Virus record (IMG/VR): IMGVR_UViG_3300047199_000067
Span: 1 to 58,085 of that record
Source of the DNA: a virus
Length of the DNA stretch: 58,085 bases
Direction: 5' to 3' (one strand)
Shown: in pieces, positions 32,085 through 40,073 of the stretch
Layout: each line of letters begins with the position of its first letter
Position numbering within the stretch: position 1 is the first letter of the stretch
Program-made: the position numbers and the translations under genes
The notes under the pieces: generated by a model
Databases searched by the model: none
Told to the model about the DNA's origin: nothing
Seen by the model: only the letters and a program-made list of their open reading frames with translations

Positions 32085-32686
32085 TTAATGAAATGTTTTT
32101 ATCCTTACAGGGCGAAGGATATGAGTCGGGCGAGTTGACCTATTTTATAAGAACGGCTCGTTGTAATCTCCAATGCTCGTGGTGCGATACTAAGTTCCAA
32201 GACCCTGCAACAGAGATGAGGGTGTTAGAGGTTATAGGCAAGGTAAGCAGGTGCGGGATAAAGAATATCTGTATCACAGGCGGAGAGCCGTTGCTTGAGG
32301 AGGACTTCTATCAATTGGAGGAGTGGCTATTTAAGGCAGGGTACAATACAGTCGTAGAGACGAACGGGAGCATATCAATAGAGAATATAAAATCTCAAGT
32401 TGCTATGGATATTAAGCCGCCGAGTAGCGGTATGGCGGAGCAGTTTTTGAGAGAAAATCTTGACCGTTTAAAGCCTAATGACCAGGTCAAGTTTATCATA
32501 CAAGACATCAAGGATTATGATTATGCAAAAGAAATGTTAAAGGATATAAAGCAGGGTAAGGTTATTTTTATGCCTGTGTGGGATGAGAAGTTCAAAGCAG
32601 CAAAGGATTTGGCAAGATGGATAATGGCGGACAGGCTATCGGTTCGATTGAGCCTTCAAATGCACAAGATACTGCATTTAAAGTAA
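32078..32686 (+). CDS. queE: 7-carboxy-7-deazaguanine synthase (QueE), radical SAM
   Basis: 202 residues. The radical SAM cluster is C29-x3-C33-x2-C36 (CNLQCSWC), preceded by MFLSLQGEG, the usual QueE opening; TGGEPLL and VETNGS also fit. Rearranges carboxy-tetrahydropterin to 7-carboxy-7-deazaguanine (CDG). Slightly shorter than E. coli QueE (223). Its end overlaps the phosphoribosyltransferase gene. QueC, which converts CDG to preQ0, is not seen in the window. Confidence 0.92.
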   Translation: MLINEMFLSLQGEGYESGELTYFIRTARCNLQCSWCDTKFQDPATEMRVLEVIGKVSRCGIKNICITGGEPLLEEDFYQLEEWLFKAGYNTVVETNGSISIENIKSQVAMDIKPPSSGMAEQFLRENLDRLKPNDQVKFIIQDIKDYDYAKEMLKDIKQGKVIFMPVWDEKFKAAKDLARWIMADRLSVRLSLQMHKILHLK

Positions 32687-33093
32687 GCTGGCAGGATTTT
32701 GCAGAGATTATGGACCAGCTCGTGCGGAGAGTGCCGAGATATAATACCTATGTCGGGATAGCCCTCGGTGGGCTATTCCCTGCGGCGTTTCTGGCTAAGT
32801 TTTATGACGCCGAGTTTATGTTTATGCAGTTTAAGCATTATAAAGACAGACAGAAATTAGAGAACGTTCGGTGGGGAGGTAATTACGGCAGACCGTACGG
32901 TAGCGTATTGATAGTAGACGACGTATCTGATACGGGAGAGACGCTGATAATGGCTCAAAAGCAAATGCCGTGGGCGGATACGTTAACATTATTCGTTAAG
33001 CCGCAGACAAAGTTTAAACCGACGTATTTTTGGTCTGAAACTGATAGATGGATAGAGTATCCTTGGGAGAGAAGCATTGAAAAGAGACCATAA
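32617..33093 (+). CDS. Phosphoribosyltransferase, purine (Gpt-like) type
   Basis: 158 residues. YVGIALGGLFPAAFLA is the PRTase first loop, and VLIVDDVSDTGETL is the PRPP-binding signature. The overall layout and DRWIEYPWE near the end resemble xanthine/guanine phosphoribosyltransferases. It overlaps QueE by 70 bases, so a shorter start is possible, but no other start is convincing. In this operon it could reclaim the guanine released when DpdA exchanges bases, or charge a deazaguanine; this is inference. Confidence 0.8.
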   Translation: MDNGGQAIGSIEPSNAQDTAFKVSWQDFAEIMDQLVRRVPRYNTYVGIALGGLFPAAFLAKFYDAEFMFMQFKHYKDRQKLENVRWGGNYGRPYGSVLIVDDVSDTGETLIMAQKQMPWADTLTLFVKPQTKFKPTYFWSETDRWIEYPWERSIEKRP

Positions 33094-33610
33094 TTTAATA
33101 AGGAAAGCTATAAGAGATTTTTTGATTGGCTTGGGAGAAGACCCTGAAAGGGATGGTATTAAGGAAACGCCTGATAGGGTAGCCCGTATGTGGATGGGGT
33201 TTAATGGTGAAGAAAAGCCATATCTCAAGACCTTTAAGTGCGAATACAGTGAAATGGTAGTAGTAAAGGAGTTGCCTTTTTACAGTTTTTGTGAACATCA
33301 TCTTGTCCCGTTCTTTGGAGTGGCTAAGATAGGATATTTACCTAAAAAGAAGGTGTTGGGGTTAAGCAAGGTGGCAAGGATTTTAGACTTTTATGCTCTA
33401 CGTCCGCAGATACAAGAACAGTTGACAATGCAGGTTGCGAAAGACCTGATGTCATTATTAAAGCCGAGCGGGGTGGGGGTTATCATAGAAGCGGAGCACC
33501 TTTGTATGTCAATGAGGGGAGTCAAGAAACCAGGTCATAGAACCGTAACAAGTTGCTTATTGGGTAAGTTCCAAGACGCAAAGGTCAGGGAGGAGTTCTT
33601 GAAGCTATGA
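33077..33610 (+). CDS. folE: GTP cyclohydrolase I (FolE)
   Basis: 177 residues from TTG 33077 (GGGAGAG upstream). FolE hallmarks: DGIKETPDRVARMW near 27-39, zinc ligands Cys 72 and His 75 (FCEHHLVPFFG) and Cys 143 (HLCMSMRGV). It opens GTP to 7,8-dihydroneopterin triphosphate, feeding QueD. Length is typical for the type I enzyme core. A phage copy implies demand for deazaguanine beyond the host supply. Confidence 0.93.
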   Translation: MKRDHNLIRKAIRDFLIGLGEDPERDGIKETPDRVARMWMGFNGEEKPYLKTFKCEYSEMVVVKELPFYSFCEHHLVPFFGVAKIGYLPKKKVLGLSKVARILDFYALRPQIQEQLTMQVAKDLMSLLKPSGVGVIIEAEHLCMSMRGVKKPGHRTVTSCLLGKFQDAKVREEFLKL

Positions 33611-33954
33611 ATAGGATATGGGTTTGGTGTACTTTTGAGTTTGAGGGTTTTCATAGATGGGCGGGTGCGCCCGATAGCGTGGAGTATTTAAGAACCAAGC
33701 ACAGGCATTTATTCAAGTGCAAGGTGTGGGTAGAGGTCAGGCACGAGGATAGAGAGATTGAGTTCATAACATTGAAGCACGATTGTCAAAAGGCATTAGG
33801 GGTATTGGATATAGAAAGAGTGGGGTCGTGCGAGGTGGTTGCAGGAACGATATTGATGGAGCTCAAAAAGATATATCCTAAAAGGATGATGATGGCAGAG
33901 GTAAGTGAGGACGGAGAGTGCGGAGCGAGGGTTGAGTTAGATGATAGGGAATAG
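33607..33954 (+). CDS. Second QueD-like (6-PTPS-fold) protein
   Basis: 115 residues, ATGA overlap with folE. FEFEGFHRWAGAP, LRTKHRHLFKCKVWVEV and FITLKHDCQKAL echo the strand and His pattern of QueD, but the canonical C...HGH motif is replaced (RHLF) and the catalytic Cys is not evident. As the operon already has a canonical QueD, this paralogue may act later in the pathway, for example on CDG; a CDG decarboxylase (DpdL) has been predicted in other phages, but I cannot equate the two. Confidence 0.6.
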   Translation: MNRIWVWCTFEFEGFHRWAGAPDSVEYLRTKHRHLFKCKVWVEVRHEDREIEFITLKHDCQKALGVLDIERVGSCEVVAGTILMELKKIYPKRMMMAEVSEDGECGARVELDDRE

Positions 33955-33955
33955 G

Positions 33956-34924
33956 ATGATAGATTTAGAGAAAATCAAAGGCAATATACCAACCTGCATA
34001 CAGGTAGATTGGCAGAGAGAGGTGTATATACATAATCGTATGCTTGCAAACCCGCACGGGGTTGAGTATCCCAGGGTCTATCAGCTTGAGACGACGAGTG
34101 TATGTAACCTGAATTGTGTATTCTGCCCAAGAAAGAATCTCATAAGACCAAGACAAGATATGAGTCAAGATTTATTTAAGACTATTGCTGACAGAGATTT
34201 ACGATGGACAACAGCCATTGAGTTATTCGGGTTTGGAGAGCCATTATGCGACCAGAACTATCCTGCCAGAGTAGAGTATCTCAAGTCATTAGGTAAGTAT
34301 ATCGTGGTCGCTTCAAACTGTCTTTTGGCTGACCGTATGCCTGATAGTTTATGGAAGATGGTTGACTATCTCGTCATCGATGTTGACGCAGTAAATAAAG
34401 AGCATTATGAGGCGGTCAGGGTTGGCGGTAGCTGGGAGAAGATGAAAGAGAACGTACAAAAAGTCCTGGCTATCAGAAAAGCAGCTCAAAAGTACAGCGT
34501 AGTGCAGTATATAGATTATGAATCGGAGGAAGAAGACAAGCAGAAATTTATAGCAGAGTATACAGGTCTGGCTGATGAGATAAGAGTCAAGTTCCTGGAT
34601 ACTTTCGCTGGACAAGTCCTTGAGGGAGAGCCGCAGAAAGAGGTCTGTTGCCTTGAACCTTTATATGGCGTGTCTATATGGAGCAACGGTGATGTGGTGA
34701 TGTGTGATAGAGACTTCAACGCTATCAACAGGCTTGGCAATGTAGGTGAGCATAGCTTAATGGATATATGGGGAAGCGATAAGGTGCAGTTTACCCAGAA
34801 TAGACATAAGGAATACAGGGGAGAAAGTCTGACTCCCTGCGACCAATGTAAGGAGTGGGTGTTAACGAATTTAAGAAACGTGCCTGAACTGACGGTCAAT
34901 ATGTTCAGGGGAGGTTTTGTATGA
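33956..34924 (+). CDS. Radical SAM protein with SPASM-like C-terminus
   Basis: 322 residues from ATG 33956 (33941 is an alternative). Radical SAM cluster C50-x3-C54-x2-C57 (CNLNCVFC); FGFGEPL is the GGE-like motif. C-terminal Cys (VCCLEPLYG, VVMCDRDF and CDQCKEW) suit a SPASM domain holding extra Fe-S clusters. Related enzymes modify peptides, sugars or small molecules. Here it sits between QueD-like and glycosyltransferase genes with ATGA coupling, suggesting action in the same modification; the substrate is unknown. Confidence 0.82.
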   Translation: MIDLEKIKGNIPTCIQVDWQREVYIHNRMLANPHGVEYPRVYQLETTSVCNLNCVFCPRKNLIRPRQDMSQDLFKTIADRDLRWTTAIELFGFGEPLCDQNYPARVEYLKSLGKYIVVASNCLLADRMPDSLWKMVDYLVIDVDAVNKEHYEAVRVGGSWEKMKENVQKVLAIRKAAQKYSVVQYIDYESEEEDKQKFIAEYTGLADEIRVKFLDTFAGQVLEGEPQKEVCCLEPLYGVSIWSNGDVVMCDRDFNAINRLGNVGEHSLMDIWGSDKVQFTQNRHKEYRGESLTPCDQCKEWVLTNLRNVPELTVNMFRGGFV

Positions 34925-35982
34925 TTTGGTTTGTGCCTTTAGAACGGCTTGAGGAACGTTATACCAGTCAGATGTATAATTGGGTGATTGACGGCTTACA
35001 AAGAGCTAATGTCAGGTATAAGGTTATAGAAGGCAAGCCTCTAACAAGAGGAGTAGAAACGGGAGAGGTATTGGACGCAGAAGGCACTAACTATTATAAG
35101 GCGTCGCAGCTTATGGAGATATGCCAGCTATTCAAGTATAATGAGATAAAGAACGGGGACACGTTTTTTATAGCTGACTTGTGGTTTCCTGGGATAGAGA
35201 CGATAAGATATATCGAAGCCCAGAGGCGTATGCAGGTCAATATAGCTGGCGTCCATTATGCTGGAGTATTCGATAAGCACGATTTTGTTCATAAGATGAA
35301 GCATTGGGCTATGTATAATGAGCTTGGCTGGTTAAAGCTGGCGAATTGGATATTCGTAGGGAGCGAATATCATAAGTCTTTAATAGTGCAAGGGATGTAC
35401 GATAATGGCATACAGGACGCACAGTATAAGATATACGCAACGGGGCTGGTGTGGGACGCCGAGTATGTAAAGTCTGACGTGAAGCGTAAGGAGAGGCAGG
35501 TCATATTCCCGCACAGGACAGATATGGAGAAGAACCCGAAGGACTTCTTTACTCTGGCTGACATTATGAGGCAGACAGACGAGGGGGTTAAGTTCGTAAT
35601 CACCAGCTCAAGAAAGCACCTATCAAGCAATATACAGAATTTTGAAATCCCTTATTATATAACCTATAAGTGCGGGCTTACAAAGCAGGAGTATTATGAT
35701 GAGCTTGCAAGGTCAAAGGTCTTGTTCTCAAGCGCACACCAGGAGACGTTTGGTTATGCGTTGAATGAGGGTTTACAGTTAGGGTGTATCCCGATTTGTC
35801 CTAACCGATTGTCTTATCCAGAAGTTGTGGAACACGATGAACGATTATTGTATGACAGCATATCAGAGGCGGTAGTAAAGGTTAAAGCGGCGTTGGAAGC
35901 CGATTGGGACATACGGTATTATACGAACAAGTACTCAAAGAATATAGACAGGATGTTAGAGATAATGGAGGTAGATAAGTAA
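34921..35982 (+). CDS. Glycosyltransferase, GT-B fold (GT4-like)
   Basis: 353 residues. The C-terminal lobe has SSAHQETFGYALNEGLQLGC followed by P-x-C, the E-x7-E type donor-binding motif of GT4-like enzymes, and VIFPHRTDMEKNPKDF is a linker strand. No signal peptide. Located inside the deazaguanine operon directly before dpdA, so it may glycosylate a modified base, as DNA glucosyltransferases do in T-even phages; alternatives are surface or virion glycosylation. Confidence 0.78.
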   Translation: MIWFVPLERLEERYTSQMYNWVIDGLQRANVRYKVIEGKPLTRGVETGEVLDAEGTNYYKASQLMEICQLFKYNEIKNGDTFFIADLWFPGIETIRYIEAQRRMQVNIAGVHYAGVFDKHDFVHKMKHWAMYNELGWLKLANWIFVGSEYHKSLIVQGMYDNGIQDAQYKIYATGLVWDAEYVKSDVKRKERQVIFPHRTDMEKNPKDFFTLADIMRQTDEGVKFVITSSRKHLSSNIQNFEIPYYITYKCGLTKQEYYDELARSKVLFSSAHQETFGYALNEGLQLGCIPICPNRLSYPEVVEHDERLLYDSISEAVVKVKAALEADWDIRYYTNKYSKNIDRMLEIMEVDK

Positions 35983-37835
35983 TGCGCGTTTATCTTGCAG
36001 GAGCAGAGATGCACGGAAGACCTGAATTGCTTTTAGGGCAAAAGGTCAAGTATGTTCTCGGTTCTTATTATTATATGAGGGATAAAAGGGACGGCGGTAT
36101 TGAACGCCTTAAAGGATATAAGGAAGCAGGTTGTGAGATATTTGTAGATTCAGGAGCGCATACGTTCTTTAGTGAGCTTGGTATGGGACACGGGGTCGTG
36201 GTTACGAAGGAGACAAAGACACAGGAGAGTTATGAGGAGTATTTCGAGAAGTACCTTACCTGGCTATTGACAGTAAAGGATATAGTAAGCTGCTATGTAG
36301 AGCTTGACATACAGGAGATAGTAGGGCAGGTGCAGATATGGGAGTGGAGAAGAAGGATGCGAGAGGTAGGGTTAGACCCCATAGTAGTATTGCACCCTAA
36401 AGCAAGCGATAACGTGGACAAGGAGTGGGATAGGTTGACAAGCGAGTTCACTTACTGCGCCATAGAAGGAAGCCTCCCGACCAATAGGTATGTGGGCTGG
36501 CTGACGATGAGCGAGAAGAAGAAGGTCAGGGTACACGGCTTCGCAATGACTAAGGTAGACGAGATGAGGAGATGTAAGTTCTACTCTGTTGACTCTACTT
36601 CTTGGACATCGGGCGGACGCTTCGGAGGAACTTACTTTTACCGTGGTGGTGGGCGTATGGAGGCATTTGGAAAAGATGAGAAGCGAGGCAGGGTACGGTT
36701 CAAGCAATCATTAATAAAGGCAGGCATAGATTGGGAAGCCCTTGAGAGGGACGACAACACAGAGATAGATAGGATGAACTGTTTCGCCTGGAAGCAGTTT
36801 GCAGATTGGGCAGACCGCTACCTCTTAACTAATTATGAGAGGGAAGTAGAGGGCAAAGGTCAGCAACCAAGTCAACCAATCCAACCCATAGGAGAAGGAA
36901 GGATAGCGGAGGGTACGGGAGAGTTCCTAAAGGGAGAGATACCAGCAGAGGCATTGGAGGGAGCAGTAGAGTTACCAGAGAGGAAGGAAAGAGTAGAGGA
37001 AGGTAGTAGCCTTATCAAGGAAGGCAGTAACGGTAGCGTAGAGGGGGGTAATGTAGGAGGGAGTTCTGATTCTGGTTCTTATTCTGGAGTAGTTTCTAAA
37101 GAAGTTTATAAAGAGGATAAAGGAAGCGAGGGGGGCGGAGAGGGGAAACCGAAACTCTTAAATGGGGTAGCCGATACTTTTGTGGAGAACAAGGGCAATA
37201 TACAGCAAATCCTCAAGGAAAACCCTCTTGTTGAGGAGCAGAGGCGTAAAACTTTATCGGTAGTCAAAAAGGGGAATATTGATACGCTCAAGCACGGAAG
37301 GTATGCAAGCGACCCTGTTATTTATTGTAGAGAGAATTGTCCCAAGTTCGATAGTTGCCCTCATAAGATTGGCGTGGGTTCGATATGTTATTTTGATACA
37401 AGATGGCGTCCTATCGTCGAGAGAATACAAAGCACGCAACCAGAAGTAATCCTCGAAGCTCTGGTGATGTTCGTAAGGACACAGCTCCCAAGGTTAGCAA
37501 AGAACCAGGGGTTTGAAAGCATAGATGGAGGTTACATAGATAAGAACGTAACCATATTAGCTGATAGAATATTCCAATGGCTAAAGGACATACACGTACT
37601 AATGACTCCGAAGCAACCATTAGTCCAAGTGGGTGGCGACCTAACCATACAGAAGATTGAGAACATAGTGGATAGGCTACCTGCCGATAAAGCCAAGAAG
37701 ATAGGGGACGCTATATGCGAGGTAGAGTGTATAGATACAGAGGGGGATAAGTTCGGAGGAGAGGAAAGTATTGAGGCAGAGGTAGTAAAGGAAGTCACAG
37801 AGGATAAAGAGAAAGTAGAGGAAGGTAAGCAATAG
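35982..37835 (+). CDS. dpdA: DpdA-like guanine transglycosylase fused to small-terminase-like domain
   Basis: 617 residues in one frame. Residues 1-285 resemble DpdA/TGT TIM barrels: VDSGAH at 55-60 takes the place of the TGT DSGGF motif, VVLHPK at 135-140, VRVHGFAMT at 183-190 and SVDSTSW at 202-208 with an active-site-type Asp. Residues about 290-395 are a Gly/Ser/Glu linker. Residues 396-617 contain a Cys cluster C449-x3-C453-x5-C459-x9-C469 behind LKHGRYASDPVIYCRENC, which resembles Cys-rich small terminase proteins. DpdA inserts 7-deazaguanines in DNA by base exchange. The terminase large subunit follows 620 bases later. Confidence 0.75.
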   Translation: MRVYLAGAEMHGRPELLLGQKVKYVLGSYYYMRDKRDGGIERLKGYKEAGCEIFVDSGAHTFFSELGMGHGVVVTKETKTQESYEEYFEKYLTWLLTVKDIVSCYVELDIQEIVGQVQIWEWRRRMREVGLDPIVVLHPKASDNVDKEWDRLTSEFTYCAIEGSLPTNRYVGWLTMSEKKKVRVHGFAMTKVDEMRRCKFYSVDSTSWTSGGRFGGTYFYRGGGRMEAFGKDEKRGRVRFKQSLIKAGIDWEALERDDNTEIDRMNCFAWKQFADWADRYLLTNYEREVEGKGQQPSQPIQPIGEGRIAEGTGEFLKGEIPAEALEGAVELPERKERVEEGSSLIKEGSNGSVEGGNVGGSSDSGSYSGVVSKEVYKEDKGSEGGGEGKPKLLNGVADTFVENKGNIQQILKENPLVEEQRRKTLSVVKKGNIDTLKHGRYASDPVIYCRENCPKFDSCPHKIGVGSICYFDTRWRPIVERIQSTQPEVILEALVMFVRTQLPRLAKNQGFESIDGGYIDKNVTILADRIFQWLKDIHVLMTPKQPLVQVGGDLTIQKIENIVDRLPADKAKKIGDAICEVECIDTEGDKFGGEESIEAEVVKEVTEDKEKVEEGKQ

Positions 37836-37851
37836 AGAAGCAGAAATTAAC

Positions 37852-37891
37852 TATGACAAAGTATGACAATGACTATGACAAACTATGACAA
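37852..37891 (+). repeat. Four phased TATGACAA repeats
   Basis: Copies start at 37852, 37862, 37874 and 37884, all in one orientation, three of them as CTATGACAA. The 10-12 base spacing puts them on one DNA face, as expected for cooperative protein binding (small terminase or replication initiator). Confidence 0.85.
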
Positions 37892-37980
37892 AGAGAATAA
37901 GCACAGTATAAGCAGAGCCATCATATAGAGGCGAGTGTGCGAGCAAGTGTTAGATGTAAGTGGTTCTGATAAAAGAGGAT

Positions 37981-38235
37981 ATGATAAATGGGGCAAAGGA
38001 AATGTTAGAGAGGTTGAGGCAAAGTGAAATGAGAAGCGGAGAGAGGCAGGCGGAGGAGTCGGTGTTGGAAAAAATCTCCGTTTTTTGGGCGAAAATGGGC
38101 GGAGGAGGCCTCGTCAGAGTTGCCCCAGTTTTTTCAGTTTGGTGCTGTATTTATAAGAGTGTGAGCTGTATAATTCCCTTGCCCGTGCCGTGCCAGTTTT
38201 TTCAGTTTGGTGCTGGCTTTTTAAGCACAGTTTAG
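37981..38235 (+). CDS. Doubtful ORF in the pre-terminase region
   Basis: 84 codons from ATG 37981. The first 40 residues look protein-like (GAKEMLERLRQSEMRSGE), but the rest is encoded by the T-rich direct repeats and looks non-coding. Probably not a gene, or a short gene whose end is eroded. Confidence 0.25.
   Translation: MINGAKEMLERLRQSEMRSGERQAEESVLEKISVFWAKMGGGGLVRVAPVFSVWCCIYKSVSCIIPLPVPCQFFQFGAGFLSTV
38125..38147 (+). repeat. Direct repeat copy 1
   Basis: CCAGTTTTTTCAGTTTGGTGCTG, repeated exactly at 38193. Confidence 0.95.
38150..38174 (+). promoter_or_regulatory. Possible late promoter upstream of terminase
   Basis: TTTATAAGAGTGT (38150) is identical to a 13-mer inside the promoter at 50084, and TATAAT follows at 38169. 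The -35 hexamer is poor, so recognition may need a phage factor. Confidence 0.5.
38193..38215 (+). repeat. Direct repeat copy 2
   Basis: Exact second copy of the 23-bp unit at 38125, 68 bases downstream. Confidence 0.95.
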
Positions 38236-38280
38236 TGTGCATTTCGCCCCTTAACAGAGTAAAGTAAGGTCTGGTAAAGT

Positions 38281-38466
38281 ATGGTAAACGGTCTTAAAGT
38301 GAAAGTAGGTATGGAAGAAGTGATGGAGAAGATGACCCTTGAGGTTGATGTCGTGAGGACAAGGATGTACAGGTTGAGGTTCTGGATAGGTACGCTTTTG
38401 CTGCGGCTGGGTGTTCGTGCCCTTGGCTGTGGCATAAGGTTTAAGGAGAATAAGGATGCCAGATAA
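38281..38466 (+). CDS. Small hypothetical protein before TerL
   Basis: 61 residues with a beta strand (TLEVDVVRTRMYRLRFWIG) and hydrophobic GTLLLRLGVRALGCG. Overlaps the TerL start by 11 bases. No clear ribosome binding site. The region resembles short phage proteins encoded next to terminases; unknown role. Confidence 0.5.
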   Translation: MVNGLKVKVGMEEVMEKMTLEVDVVRTRMYRLRFWIGTLLLRLGVRALGCGIRFKENKDAR

Positions 38467-40060
38467 GGTAACGGCAATAGAGAAGCAGGATGTAGAGCTG
38501 TTGAATGCTGTACTCGGCAGTTCAAGAGTATACAGGCAGAGGCTTGCGGCACGGAACAAGAAGTCGCTGAACTTTGATGAGTACCCTGTGGACATAGTTA
38601 CTTTTATTGAACATCACGAATACCTCAATTTGAAGGGAATTGTATGGGAGAGCGTTAAAGAGGATTTGAAGGAGATATTCAGCATAGAGAAGATGTGCCT
38701 GGGGAATAAGTTTTCGCCGTTTCAGGAAGTGGTATTAGACGAAGCAATCGGGGCGGGAAAGTCGTTCTTTACCTCGTTGGCGATTTCGTATATTGTATAC
38801 AGGCTGCTATGCTTGAAGAACCCGCAGAAGTATTACGGGTTAGCGCCTGGGTCGTTACTTGCGGTTATGAATATGAGTCCTACGGCTACGCAGGCGAAGA
38901 ACGTTGTATTCGGAGAGATTAAGGCAAGGATTGATTGTAGCGAGTGGTTTAAGGAACACGGGGGGCTGGATGATAAGATTAAGAGCGTATTGAGGTTTGA
39001 TAAGGGGATTACGATACTGCCTGGAAATAGTTCAGAGGCATTTCCGTTAGGATATAACTTGATTGCGTGGGTGATGGATGAAGGGGCGTTTTATACGGAT
39101 ACGCCAGAACACGATGTGGCGCAGGAGATTTATTATGCCCTGATGAGGAGGTCGCAGTCAAGGTTCAGGGATAGGTGGTTAGGGGTTATGATAAGTTCTC
39201 CGAGATATGTTGATGATTTTATAGAGAGGAAGATGACGGAGTCAAGGATTTACCCAGAGGTAATATACAGCAAGAGGAGAGCCATTTGGGAAGCCAAGCC
39301 AGAAGACGTTGAGAGCGTCAAGAAGAAGGAGACGTTCGAGCTGGATGGGTCGGAGATACCTTTGGTTTATAAGAAGACCTTTGAAGATAATCCCGATAAG
39401 GCGTGGAGGGATTTAGGGGCAAGACCTTCTTTGGTATTAGAGCCGTACTTTAAGCAGTGGAGGTTGGTTGAGGAGGGGTTGGATAGCAGTATGGCGCACC
39501 CGATGGATGAGAACGGATTGTTCTTTGATTGGTTCAAAGGGAACGCAAGCTATCTATATTATGCCCATATAGACTTGGCGTTGAGGACGGATGCCTGCGG
39601 TGTGGCGGTAGCCCACAAAGAGGACGACACGGTGATAGTAGATTTTATGCTTCGTATCAAGTCGAGGGACGGGAAAGAGATTGATTTGGCGGAGGTAAGA
39701 GGCATTATATATAAAATGATGGAAAATGGGTTCAATTTCGGCAAAGTAACGTATGACCAATTTCAGAGTGCCGAGTCGATACAGGAGTTGAATAAGAAGG
39801 GGATTATATCGGAGCAGCTTTCGGTGGATAAAGATTTGAACGCATACGAGACGCTTAAAGAGATGATATATTCGGGACGGTGCAAATATTATAAGTATGA
39901 GCCGTTTATAATGGAGATGAAAAGGCTCGAATTGGTAAAGGGGAAGAAAGTTGACCACCCCGCGAAAGGCAGCAAAGATGTAACGGATGCAGTAGCAGGC
40001 GCGGTCTTTAACGCAGTAAGCGAAGAAGGCAGCAGGATGATATATTTTAATATCCTATAA
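38456..40060 (+). CDS. terL: Terminase large subunit
   Basis: 534 residues. Variant Walker A DEAIGAGKSFF near 97-107, Walker B LIAWVMDEGAF near 201-211, then an RNase H-like nuclease domain: YAHIDLALRTDACGVA (first Asp), VTYDQFQSAESI and KDVTDAVAGAVF near the end. Drives ATP-dependent packaging and cuts concatemers. AAGGAGAATAAGG precedes ATG 38456. Confidence 0.9.
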   Translation: MPDKVTAIEKQDVELLNAVLGSSRVYRQRLAARNKKSLNFDEYPVDIVTFIEHHEYLNLKGIVWESVKEDLKEIFSIEKMCLGNKFSPFQEVVLDEAIGAGKSFFTSLAISYIVYRLLCLKNPQKYYGLAPGSLLAVMNMSPTATQAKNVVFGEIKARIDCSEWFKEHGGLDDKIKSVLRFDKGITILPGNSSEAFPLGYNLIAWVMDEGAFYTDTPEHDVAQEIYYALMRRSQSRFRDRWLGVMISSPRYVDDFIERKMTESRIYPEVIYSKRRAIWEAKPEDVESVKKKETFELDGSEIPLVYKKTFEDNPDKAWRDLGARPSLVLEPYFKQWRLVEEGLDSSMAHPMDENGLFFDWFKGNASYLYYAHIDLALRTDACGVAVAHKEDDTVIVDFMLRIKSRDGKEIDLAEVRGIIYKMMENGFNFGKVTYDQFQSAESIQELNKKGIISEQLSVDKDLNAYETLKEMIYSGRCKYYKYEPFIMEMKRLELVKGKKVDHPAKGSKDVTDAVAGAVFNAVSEEGSRMIYFNIL

Positions 40061-40073
40061 AGGAGGAGATACG

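Larger units (their letters stand above)
37836..38280 (+). other. Mostly non-coding region before the terminase, candidate packaging site
   Basis: About 440 bases with phased TATGACAA repeats, a TCTCCG/CGGAGGA hairpin, a 23-bp direct repeat and a late-promoter-like stretch. A weak ORF (37981-38235) crosses the direct repeats. Position between the TerS-like domain and TerL is where cos or pac sites often lie. Confidence 0.5.

Noticed and set aside
30400-38300. QueC (PP-loop, SGGxDS) in or near the que operon
   Set aside because: No such motif is present in any ORF inspected here or elsewhere in the window.
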